From: Xestospongia muta
Taxonomy: Eukaryota > Porifera > Demospongiae > Haplosclerida > Petrosiidae
DNA length: 64,000 nucleotides
Assembly: GCA_963693285.1 (NCBI GenBank)
Contig: OY848917.1
Coordinates: 19,635,745-19,699,744 of the forward strand
Direction: 5' to 3'
Below, one piece after another: positions 33,748 to 46,000 of the stretch. The position numbers and the translations under genes were made by a program. The notes beneath the pieces are model-generated. The model made no database searches. It was not told where the DNA came from and was given only the letters and a program-made list of their open reading frames with translations. The stretch's first letter is position 1. The number at the start of each line of letters is the position of its first letter.

Positions 33748-35033
33748 GACTAAGTGACGATTTTAATTTATCACTTAAACAAATAGAGCTTTTTATAACA
33801 AAAGTTCACAATACATATCCTGTAATGTAAGGTCACATCTGAACCTCTTCAAATGAGTGGGAGCCCTTTGATGTGCACATCCTGTAATAATGTCATGATG
33901 TTATATATTCCATGTGTTATATTACTTTATTTAATTATACTTTTATTATTATAATGATAATAATGATACAAGATAAACCTTGTTGTAAGAAGTATGGTAA
34001 TAGTTACTTTATACCATAAGATGTTTTTAGTCAATACAAAGGGCTAGTCAATATAATTGTTTCCTTGTACAACTCAGGAAGTTGTATCATCCTAAAGACT
34101 AACAAAATTAATATCTTTATCCATATGACATGAGTTATGCTAATGTGAAATAACACGTACAGCTGTTATAATATTTTGACTTAAAAGTAAGTGTATAGAC
34201 TCTGTGTCTCATCTCTTATATAGTTTTAAACATTAGCCAAGCTATTCCATTACTACAATACATACATCATATGAACTACTGCATTATTGTCATAATAATT
34301 ATAATGAGCTAGTTAATTCAATTAACTTGTTAAAATTCATTGTTAAATAGACTTGTTGATTTTACTAAGTCGTGTATTCATTTCACCATATTAAACTAGC
34401 ACTAAATAACTTCTATAATAAAGTAACCAACATATCTGATATTGACACATAAAATAGATTAGTTCTGTGATCCAGAACAGCTAGTTCATGATCTTTAGGA
34501 TTACATAGTAAATACAAGCCAGTTTAACTTGTGATTAGTTAAATAAAATCAATTTCATGGATACTAGCTATGGAATATGAGTATACAATGACTTAATAAA
34601 ATGATCATTAGACATCAACCTATACAGGAGTAGCTATGTAATATGGGTACATAACCATGACTAATACGAAATTACCATCTACTCTCAGTATTCTCACATA
34701 TATACAAACAAAATTGAAGTTCATATTCAGAGCAATTCAATTGAAAGATACATACTTAATATAATAATATAAAACATAGTTGGTGTACATAAAGGATGAC
34801 GTTAATGAATTTAATTAATAAGGTAGGAGCGGATGTGAAGTCATGTGTTACAACAAAGTACAGGATGTTTTGTTAACTGTGATGATGATCCAGCAGGAAG
34901 TCGAGTACGAGATTATAGTTACTAATGTTATAAAAGCAACTTGTTCTGATGTAGAGTATAGTCATAAAAAGCCGTCATACGTAAATATCTCTCAAATACT
35001 GACTGCATTCAAAACCTCGATTCAAGAAACAAA
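33748..35033. promoter_or_regulatory. Divergent spacer between E and F
   Basis: Fourth copy of the spacer, here complete: it faces the start of E on the left and of F on the right. Near F it carries the plus-type upstream flank (GTAAATATCTCTCAAATACT at 34980-34999) and a TATA-like CATAAAAAG near 34962. Confidence 0.5.
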
Positions 35034-35608
35034 ATGAGTCTTAGTGAAGTTGAAGATATTGCCAACACTTTAGATAACATTGCTGTACTTCTAAACAAGA
35101 TGGAGAACCAGTTCAACACCTTAGACTTCAGCAATGACAAGACAACCTCTTCCATTTCAGATGCCCTGAGAAGACTCAATAACATGGTACTAAGCTGGCA
35201 AGAACAATGGAGTGCAGCCATGATTAATAATGTTGACTTAGGCACTGTAACTGTTTATGAAGGCAGCATTTTTAAACCACAAAGTATACCTGTAACACAA
35301 TTACTTCACTCTGTATTATCAGATGTGCATCAAGTAAGCTTTGCTATTTAATTGTTCAGATAAGTTTATAATGCCTTCTTTGATTTTAGATTTTGACTGA
35401 AACTGAAGAAATCCTACCAGAAAATCTTCATACACAAGTGTTTGAAAAAGTCATCAACATCATACTGATCTCTAGTTACCTCTTTGAAATGAAGAGCAAA
35501 GGACAACTAAGAGATTGTGTTTTTCCATTTGACCAAGACAAGGAAGCCTTACAAGACATTAGCCAGTCATTACAATCATATCAGGGATTACAAATCTGTT
35601 GTCAATGA
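35034..35608 (+). CDS. Small two-exon family, member F
   Basis: Exon 1 35034-35333 and exon 2 35390-35608, 56-nt intron, phase 0, 172 residues. It differs from member B at a handful of positions (V/K near residue 6, MENQF for MESQF, SSYLFEMKSK for STHLHEMKSK) and from G at even fewer. It carries the family core DLGTVTVYEGSIFKPQ, IPVTQLLHSVLSD. No signal peptide; probably cytosolic. Its upstream spacer belongs to the divergent unit with the truncated member E. Function unknown. Confidence 0.8.
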
Positions 35609-36770
35609 AATTATATATAATGCATAGACACACACACAGACGCATATATATATATATATACTGTATTGTCATATGTATTATACATACATGATAATTTTGT
35701 TTTTTTATTGTTCATTTCTTCATTGTTTTGAAATAAGCAAGTCCATTTTAAATGAAATAGTGGTGGTATTCAGAAAATTAATTTTTAGTATCATCCTGAA
35801 GTCTCAGCAAAATTAATACCTCCATAATGCCATGAGTGATACTATTGTGAACAACAGTTGATGTGATATCTTAATTTAAAAAATTAATTTGAGTTATATT
35901 GAAGCATTAAACACACAAAATACATTACAACTACATTCCAGTTTTACTATGGAATTGACAGTTTATGTAATAACTCTAATAACCTCTACATAACAAAGGA
36001 ATTATATTCATATATACATCTAGTCCTGCTTAGCCAGCCCCTCCTCCCTGAGGTTATATGTTGTTGTTGTTCGCGAGACTAATATGCATCATATTCCCAA
36101 AATGACACATGTGGCCAATTTTGATGCATAAAAGTAGATTGGTTGGATAAACAAGTACAGCTATATAATTCATGGTCATTAGGCGACAGGGATGCACGTT
36201 AACAAAACAAATACATACCTGTTTAATGTGTGGTCAGTTAAGGAAAGTAAAAATACATACATAATGACTAAATAAGGTCTAGCTTATCAATAGACATTGG
36301 TGGGACATGCAAGAGTAAATACGAATGAGTCAATAGTTATAATTAGTAGGTACATCATCAAAATTACTATCTAGTCTCTGTACTCCTAGATACATAGACA
36401 AACAATCGTGAGGTTCATATATATTCAGAAGAAGATAAACAGATTATATAAAAGATGATGCTCATAAAATTAAAATGTACATAAGGGTGAATGTGATGTG
36501 ACCAGGAACACTATAAGTTAGGTTAGCAAATTCAAATGAATATTATTTTAATTAAAAGGCGAGGGTCAATGTTATGTCAATATAGGCAGTCATATATGTG
36601 TTGCACAGGACATCGCGTGGAAACCATGCATGGGCAGGAAGTCGAGTGATGTGGTTAGCTACTAATACTATAAAAAAGTAAACATATAGTAGAGTATGGT
36701 TATACAAAGCCGTCATACGTAAATATCTCTCAAATACTGACTGTATTCAAACCTTGATTCAAGAAGCAAA
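35609..36770. other. Intergenic between members F and G
   Basis: A short (TA)n run lies at 35645-35660. Most of this is not similar to the other spacers. From about 36640 the plus-type upstream flank returns (GTAAATATCTCTCAAATACT at 36718-36737), so only about 130 bp of promoter is shared with F. No gene is seen. Confidence 0.45.
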
Positions 36771-37345
36771 ATGAGTCTTAGTGAAGTTGAAGATATTGCC
36801 AACACTTTAGATAACATTGCTGTACTTCTAAACAAGATGGAGAACCAGTTCAACACCTTAGACTTCAGCAATGACAAGACAACCTCTTCCATTTCAGATG
36901 CCCTGAGAAGACTCAATAACATGGTACTAAGCTGGCAAGAACAATGGAGTGCAGCCATGAATAATAATGTTGACTTAGGCACTGTAACTGTTTACGAAGG
37001 CAGCATTTTTAAACCACAAAGTATACCAGTAACACAATTACTTCACTCTGTATTATCAGATGTGCATCAAGTAAGCTTTGCTATTTAATTGTTCAGATAG
37101 GTTTATAATGCCTTCTTTGATTTTAGATTTTGACTGAAACTGAAGAAATCCTACCTGAAAATCTTCATACACAAGTGTTTGAAAAAGTCACCAACATCAT
37201 ACTGATCTCTAGTTACCTCTTTGAAATGAAGAGCAAAGGACAACTAAGAGATTGTGTTTTTCCATTTGACCAAGACAAAGAAGTCTTAAAAGACATTAGC
37301 CAGTCATTACAATCATACCAAGGATTACAAATCTGTTGTCAATGA
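36771..37345 (+). CDS. Small two-exon family, member G
   Basis: Exon 1 36771-37070 and exon 2 37127-37345, 56-nt intron, phase 0, 172 residues. It is nearly identical to F in exons and intron, but has a different distal upstream region. Differences include MNNNVDLG against MINNVDLG and VTNIILI against VINIILI. The core DLGTVTVYEGSIFKPQ, IPVTQLLHSVLSD is intact. It is a single plus-strand gene without a divergent partner. Function unknown. Confidence 0.8.
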
Positions 37346-38177
37346 AATTATATATAACACATGGATGTACATAATATATACTTTATTACACATGTATTAT
37401 GCATACATGATAGTTTTACTGTTTTATTGCTCATTTCTTTATTATTTTTAAGTCAAGAAGTCATTTCGAATTATGAAATACCAGTGGTGTTTGTTATAAA
37501 TATATAAAAGGAAAGACATGAATTGTATTGTTCATTATCAGGCACACAAATCAGACTCTTTAAGCAAAGAAAGTCAGCTATGACAGCTAGAGGGCCTGGT
37601 TTGCACATAACCTATGTGTTTATATTGTATTATCTTCTCCCCAGACCTACATATGAAAATTAGGTTTGGTAGTAAGAATTGACTTTTGTATCCCAGCTAA
37701 GGAATGTGGCACTGGTTTCAAAAGGTATGAGGAGACACTATGTTATTCTATAATCACTTTATGATCGATCGCATTCAAAACAAAATAGAATTACCTAGTG
37801 TCTCATGTCTATTGCCATTAGTTGCATTAATGTTGGATTTAAAAAGAAAACTTTAGTGTTGTTGACATTTCTGCTGAGTTTGTAATTATTGTGATAATTA
37901 TGTCATTGCATCATCAATATTTATTTGAAATTCTCCACAAGATATACCTTATCAATTTTCGTGAATATTCTCAGCATGTATTAAATCACGTAGTATATAC
38001 TATGTATACACCATTATGTAAACCATTGAGGAAACGAAATCACAAAAATGCGTTTCCTGTTGTAAATTAAAAACTGATGATTGTAATAAAATTACAACTA
38101 TAATATAGTGTCGTCTATAGAATAAAAGTGTGAAACGTCGCGTAGCTTAAGAAATTAGTGTATCATTAGCTGTTACT
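37346..38177. other. Intergenic between members G and H
   Basis: 3' flank of G, resembling that of B near 37430-37700 ('GTCTAGACCTACA'-like and 'TAGCTAA..AATGTG.CA' stretches). No gene is seen. Confidence 0.35.
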
Positions 38178-38900
38178 ATGAGCGCTTCAAGAGAATTGAC
38201 TGAAATTGCTAGCAAGCTCCAAAGTGTTATAGACACCCTGACTAGTCTAGACACTGCTTTTACTACTGCTGCTGCTGCAATACCCAGCCTAAATGATCAA
38301 GATAAGCATGCTATGAGTGTGATGCCTGAAGCTCTAAAACGCTTCATGGACGTAGTTTGCAAATTGGAAAGAGATTTCCAGAGAGTGATTAAAGAGAATA
38401 TCAATCTCGGTGCAATAACTACATATGCTGGTAGTGTCTTCAATCCGCAAAAAATTCCCGTCGTTCAAGTCTTACATTGTATTATTTCAGACATGGATAT
38501 GGTGAGTTCTAACTGTTTTACACACTTCTCTATCCTGCATGTGTGAACTAAAGTCTTTAAAATTATATACTAATGATCTTGGGTCAACTAGGAGGGCTGT
38601 ACATGCTTAATAGTCCCAAAATTAAAAAATTGGATTGACACTTCTTTCTGTTTCATATAGTTACTTACAGATACAAAAACTATTCTTGGTTCCTCTTCTG
38701 ATTCTATTGACTATACACAAGCTATCAACAACGTATATGCTGTAATTGCCTCATCTCGTTTCATATATCGTACCCAAGAAACAAATGAAGACATTCCAAA
38801 AGACAAATTTCCATTCTCAAGCACCGAGTCCAATATCGACGATCTAGCTAGTTTATTCTCAGACTTTGATGATAGAGTTCAAACTATTGGTGTGGAATAA
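38178..38900 (+). CDS. Small two-exon family, member H (diverged)
   Basis: Exon 1 38178-38501 and exon 2 38661-38900, 159-nt intron, phase 0, 187 residues. It starts MSASRELTEIASKLQSVIDT and has an Ala/Thr-rich insert (AFTTAAAAIPSL) absent from the others. The core is NLGAITTYAGSVFNPQ, IPVVQVLHCIISD. Exon 2 starts LLTDTKTIL and ends FDDRVQTIGVE; it has a KFPFSS stretch matching the VFPFDQ of F. The intron position is the same as in all members. It has no signal peptide. Because it is equally far from the plus and minus groups, it may be the older form. Confidence 0.75.
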
Positions 38901-39761
38901 GAATATATTTTTGAAGAACATTTTTATCATACTTTAAATGCATTCATTAACTTGCAGATACTGTACTTAATTTGTTATTTTTAATAATATTTTTCACTAG
39001 TATAATTCTGATTGGAGTATTAATAATCACATTATATGCATCATACACCTGTAAGTTAAGATAAGTAATTCAATTGTCATTTGTCAAAGCAAGTCAGTCC
39101 AAAATTTATGATATTATAGTATGTCCAAGTTGAGTCGAGCACTTTATTAAAAAAAGGTGTTTTATGCATGGCTGTCAGGTGAGGTGAGGTATTTCTTAAT
39201 CTATTATATGCAATTAGCGCTAAAGTACATTTTAATAATATTCATAATAATTAAATATAATTAAAGAAGGAGTTACCAGTCCAGCCCCTAGACTTGCCCC
39301 TGAACTAAAGTCATTTGTTGAAGAGGATTTCATCCTGATGTAGCAACAACAATGGTGTCTAGCCCTGATGAAATAGAATTAAAGAAGCTAGGATCTAGTC
39401 TAGAACGTTAGTTTTAAATGCTGTTATCATAATACTAGTTCATGCTTTACTATATGGTTATATAAGGCATGGTATAATACTAATATCCATTACAAAATTG
39501 ATGATATAGATTGTTTATCTACTGTCTAGACAGTTGAGTAGTGAGTACAAGAGATCAAAGTGGTCTCATAGGATACACTGCATGATGTCTATGCCATAAA
39601 ATTTATAATGTAATAGTTATATGATGTTATTTATGTCTATATTCTAGTTATTGATAATTTTTACACCTATCAGTGTTGCTCTACTAACATTATTCTAATG
39701 TCGTCTGACATTCTCCCATCTCCCAGAAACATTGGGCAACGCAAGACTAGTGCTTACCATG
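38901..39761. other. Intergenic upstream of the flippase
   Basis: No gene is recognised. Any 5' UTR exon or promoter of the flippase gene would lie here. An in-frame TAA at 39696 precedes the chosen flippase start. Confidence 0.35.
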
Positions 39762-40159
39762 CATGTTGGATTGTGCAAAGCAGTGTACATATTCAATGAT
39801 ATTCTTTGTGATATTTGTTGTCCACTCACAGAAGATGAAGAAAAGGAACAACTTCTTAGTAAAGAGACCAGAAAACAATCACAATATGCAACAATACAAC
39901 AGTCCAATGGACCAGACACATCAACTGACAGTATCAGACAACGTGTATTTAGATGGTTACAAAAGTATGTCTTTTGTTGTGATTTAGGAGATGAGGATGA
40001 TGGTATGGATTTACATAAAGTCCATATTCATACAGAAGGTTGGGCTTTCACCTCTAACAGAATCAGGTACAATTAATACTTAATCGAGAGAATAGAGCTA
40101 TATAGAACTACACTATAGCTAATATCACACACACACACACACACACATATATAGATACA

Positions 40160-40222
<63 letters not shown>

Positions 40223-42942
40223 GTATATATTATACACTATATAATGTATTACACTATATGTAGATATTATATGTTATGTATATTATATATACACTATATG
40301 TATATATTATACACTATAGCTAATATCACATACCCTGATCCTAATTGCTTACATTTTATTACCATAAAAGAAACACAACCTGTTTGTACATGCTACTATG
40401 CTATTTACCTTTATAGAGTTTCAATAGTCCACATGTATCCAGGGTCATCCACTTACTCCTTAGCTTTACATTAATTGTGTATGTTGATGTGTTGTGGTTT
40501 ATGTTTGACTCTGAGAATACATTTAAGTTAACATTCATTAGCAATGTTCACATTTCAACAACTTTCTCATATCTATGTATATTACATAGATAAGATAACA
40601 TGTTACAATAGAATTTAATGTTAATTTATTCCTGATAATGTAAGATGTTTTTAATATGTGTAATTAAATATGCCCTGCACTACACATTCCAAACAAATTG
40701 ATTCTACAATCTAGTGGTTGACAAACACATTTTTGTACTCATTACAAACATGTAGAACAATAGCTAAGTTTACAAAAGTGAGTAGTTATGTCAATAGTTA
40801 CAATAGGATTAGTTGTATGAACATTTTGCTTGGACTTTCATTGACTTATTTGGCAGTGATTCAACTATTATAGAATACAAAAAACTTTGAAACTGAAGAT
40901 ATTTTTACTACATAATATGTTTGTGTTGATATGTGTTGATATAATAGTAAATACAAATGTTATTTTAGCAGTTACTGATATTATGGCTTGTTTCTTGTTT
41001 CACTGTAGTACAACCAAATATAATGTCATCACCTTTGTGCCAAAATTTTTGTTTGATCAGTTCCGACGTTATTCTAACCTGTTCTTCTTAATCATGGCTT
41101 TGTTAGAGGTACATACACTACATTAGTATCAGTAATTCTTTACTAGAGGTACATACACTACATTAGTATCAGTAATTCTTTACTAGAGGTACACACACTA
41201 CATTAGTATCAGTAATTCTTTACTAGAGGTACACACACTACATTAGTATTAGTAATTCTTTACTAGAATTACATACACTACATTAGTATCAGTAATTCTT
41301 TACTAGAATTACATACACTACATTAGTATCAGTAATTCTTTACTAGAGGTACACACACTACATTAGTATCAGTATTCTTTACTAGAAGTACATACACTAC
41401 ATTAGTATCAGTAATTCTTTACTAGAAGTACATACACTACATTAGTATCAGTAATTCTTTACTATAAGTACATACACTACATTAGTATCAGTAATCCTTT
41501 ACTAGGAGTACATACACTACATTAGTATCAGTAATTCTTTACTATAAGTACATACACTACATTAGTATCAGTAATTCTTTACTAGAAGTACATACACTAC
41601 ATTAGTATCAGTAATTCTTTACTAGAAGTACATACACTACATTAGTATCAGTAATTCTTTACTAGAGGTACACACACTACATTAGTATCAGTAATTCTTT
41701 AGTACACTCTAACTTAGTTATCTCTACATATCCAAGCACTTGTATTAGCAGACATGCTGTCTGCAGTGGTAAACACTTTAATAACACATAACAGCATGTG
41801 TGAAAGTTTTGAAGTCATCTAAGTCTCAAGGTGGCTATATTCTTGTAACTGCTTAACAGAATTAGTGAGAACTCTAACTAGTGCTACAAGTACTTGATAC
41901 AGTAGTAATATGTGTGACAAACAATCTCACAAACAATTAATAAGGTGTTGGTTACATTTTTTTACATCTATTTGATTTTTAGCAAATTCCAGGTGTGTCT
42001 CCCTTTGACACCTACACAATAGCTTTTCCTTTGTCAGTAGTTATTGTTGTGGCTGCCATTAAAGAGATTATTGAGGATCTAGTTAGTTTATCTATTATGT
42101 TATTCATTTTGCATTAATTTTAATTATAATTACCAGAGACGATTTAAAGCTGATAAGGAAGTCAACAACAGAATAGTTGAAGGTATACAAAATTATCATG
42201 TAGTAACTTTTCTCATCCACATAGAAATGACATATTGTTGGCTTCTATTATGAAAGTTGTTATTATAAGGTATTCTTCTCTTATATAGTTCTAAGGCAAG
42301 ACAGGCATGTAGATGAGATCAGATGGAAACAGGTACATAGGTCAATGTGATATCATTTAATTAGCATTTACTAGGTCAAAGCTGGAGATATAGTTAGAAT
42401 TACAAAGGACATGTACTTTCCTGCTGATCTCATTTTCCTCTCTTCCAGGTAAGGTACTATAATATGACAGTGCACACAATGATAATCACATTTTGTACTA
42501 TGATTGTTAATTACAGTGAGCTATTTGGAAAATGTTACATTCAAACTGCCAGTCTTGATGGAGAGAGCAATTTAAAGATTAGACATGTAATCACTTTTAT
42601 TGTTCCAATAAGATATTTTATTATTAGTGTAGGCACATTCTTTAACATCTGGATTTACAGAGGAACAACTTTGTGATCTACAGGTATTATTACATGTCGT
42701 CTTCTCTTAAGATAATAGTATTTATGTATAGTTTAACACTGACACTGTAGTATGTATGTGCTTCAACTATTGTAACTGAATTAAATATTTATGAGCGACA
42801 ATAATTATGTGTTATTTAGGGTTTTGTTGAGTGTGAACTACCAAACAAAAGACTATATGAGTTTACAGGAAACTTAGAAGTAAATGGCAAGAGGTATTAC
42901 ACACACACCACACAACACATGGACAACACATGGAGAACACAT

Positions 42943-43008
<66 letters not shown>

Positions 43009-46000
43009 ACACGTGCACACACAACACACACACAACACATGCACACACACACACCCTCACACATGCACACACACAACACACACACACACATACACACACA
43101 CACACACAACACACACACAACACATGCACACACACACACCCTCACACATGCACACACACTATTGTTCTTTTAAACAACATATTATCTCATTAATGTTTTA
43201 CTGTTATAGCAAAACATCAATCACTCCTGATAATATCCTACTCAGAGGAGCTCAACTAAAGAATACTGACTACATATATGGACTTGTTATCTATACTGGT
43301 CATGATTCTAAGATATTACAAAATACAAGATGGGTCCCTTTAAAACGTTCACACATGGATCATGTTACTAATAAACAGGTATGACAATTGTACTTGATCA
43401 TTGAGGAATGTAATTTAAATAGATCAAAGGAAACATCTCTCATAGTGGCAGCATAGTCTGAAAACACAATACAATAAAATTCATATATTATACTATGAAA
43501 TGTATTGTAATTCACAAATAATATGTGTCTTATTGACCTAAATAATGCTAGCTAATATGAAGTCAATATTGTTGTATTATTGACAGTACTAGTAATTTCA
43601 TTTATTACCTCCTAGTTAGTTACTTATTTCAGAATAAAGGTAACACTATTTAATTGTTCTATAGATTCTTTTGATGTTTGTTGTTATTATGCTGCTGTCA
43701 GCTGTCAGTTCCATTTGTGGTCTGTTATGGAATAGTGAGTGTTCTTATCATAGTACATGCAAACTGTTATTTACTCTAAATCCTGAATAGTCCCAACATC
43801 TGGAAATCAGACATTACCATATTAGTAACAACTTTAGTTGTGGTTAATACCAAGGTGGTGGGTGTCACAGGAAGTTGTGGACTTGTGGTCAACTAAACTA
43901 GTTTCATAATGTGGTGTGTAGTTTGTTTGATACTAAGAAACTTAATCTGATTTCACTGATTAAAGTGTAATGCTCTGTAAAAAATTTGATTGGGAGAACA
44001 ATTCACTGTTAGGAGTATCTTTATAGTATGCCTTATTGCACAAACATCTTGCTATACAAATAGTGTACATGTACAATGTACAATGTATGGTATTTATATT
44101 TGTCTCTCCTACTAATAGTCTCTTATAGTGATGATCACTGGTATCTACAGTTAAAAAAAGGTACACAATATCCTGTACATTGTCCCAACTTATGTCTAAT
44201 GTATGGCAGTTATATGATGTGATATTGTTTACTCATTCTTGATAATTAATTTCTCTGTTGTAATTAAGATGAGGAAACTTGTTTTATTAGTACAAACAAA
44301 AGGAAGTAGTTGTAAAGAGGGACTTTATGGACAATAGGGACTACATATGGACTATAGGGACTATATGGACAATAGGGACTATAGGGACTATAGGGACTAT
44401 ATGGACTATAGGGAGTATATGGACTATAGGGACTATAGGGACTATAGGGACTATATGGACTATATGGACTATAGGGACTATATGGACTATAGGGACTATA
44501 TGGACTATATGGACTATATGGACTATATGGACAATAGGGACTATAGGGACTATAGGGACTATATGGACTATATGGACTATAGGGACTATATGGACTATAT
44601 GGACTATAGGGACTATAGGGACTATAGGGACTATATGGACTATATGGACTATATGGACTATAGGGACTATATGGACTATATGGACTATAGGGACTATAGG
44701 GACTATATGGACTATATGGACTATATATGGACTATAGGGACTATAGGGACTATATGGACTATATGGACTATATATGGACTATAGGGACTATAGGGACTAT
44801 AGTGACTATAGGGACTATAGGGACTATATGGACTATAGGGATTATATGGACTATAGGGACTATAGGGACTATAGTGACTATAGGGACTATAGGGACTATA
44901 TGGACTATAGGGATTATATGGACTATAGGGACTATAGGGACTATATGGACTATAGGGATTATATGGACTATAGGGACTATAGGGACTATAGGGACTATAG
45001 TGACTATAGGGACTATAGGGACTATATGGACTATAGGGATTATATGGACTATAGGGACTATAGGGACTATAGGGACTATAGGGATTATATGGATTATAGG
45101 GGCTATAGGGACTATGAGGACTTCTCTTAGTAGACACAATAGAGAGGGAAGGTTGTTTCCTTCATTGCTTAATGTAATAATGTAAGGAACTATATGGACT
45201 ACATGTACAATAAGGACTTCTCTTATTAGATGTGATAAAGAGGGAAAAGGTTGTTTCCTTCATTGCTTTATATAATGATGTAAATAAATCATAAAAATGT
45301 ACACAATATACTGTGCATTGTCACAACATAAGTCTAACATATGGCAGTTGTATGATGTGATCATTATTTTGCACTCTTGATAATTCTTTTATCTGTTGTA
45401 ATTAAGAGGAGGAAACTTCATCTATTATAAACAATCAAAATAGTAAGGACTATATAGGGACTATAGGGACTACATGTACTACATGTACTATAGGGACTTC
45501 TCTTATTAGATGTGATAGAGAGGGAAAAGATTGTTTCCTTTAATCAAAATAGTTGTAAAGAAGGACTATATAGGGACTATAGGGACTACATGTACTACAT
45601 GTACTATAGGGACTTCTCTTATTAGATGTGATAGAGAGGGAAAAGATTGTTTCCTTCAATCAAAATAGTTGTAAAGAAGCACTATATATGGACTATAGGG
45701 ACTACATGTACTACATGTACTATAGGGACTTCTCTTATTAGATGTGATAGAGAGGGAAAAGATTGTTTCCTTCAATCAAAATAGTTGTAAAGAAGCACTA
45801 TATATGGACTATATAGACTACATGTACTACATGTACTATGGGAACTTCTCTTATTAGATGTGATAGAGAGGGAAAGGTTGTTTCCTTCATTGCTTTATGT
45901 AATAATGTAAATAAATTGTATAAATGTAATTGAATTGAATTTTGTAGGCATTTTAATGAATGATGATTATATATACTGTACAAGTTAACAGTTACACTAT

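Larger units (their letters stand above)
31000..34000. repeat. Tandem duplication, unit 1496 bp
   Basis: Members D (start 32251) and E (start 33747) and their spacers are offset by exactly 1496 bp. Long stretches are identical by eye, for example 31640-31975 against 33136-33471. Low divergence indicates a recent tandem duplication. Confidence 0.75.

Noticed and set aside
42863..43384. Several long His/Thr and Cys/Val ORFs on both strands
   Set aside because: They are translations of a (CA)n repeat. Only the true flippase exon at 43210-43378 within this span is coding.
44327..45185. Overlapping ORFs of 118-152 codons on both strands with WTIGTI, DYRDYM or YSPYSP repeats
   Set aside because: They come from a 9-bp tandem array inside a flippase intron; no splice or family support, and open frames exist in many registers at once.
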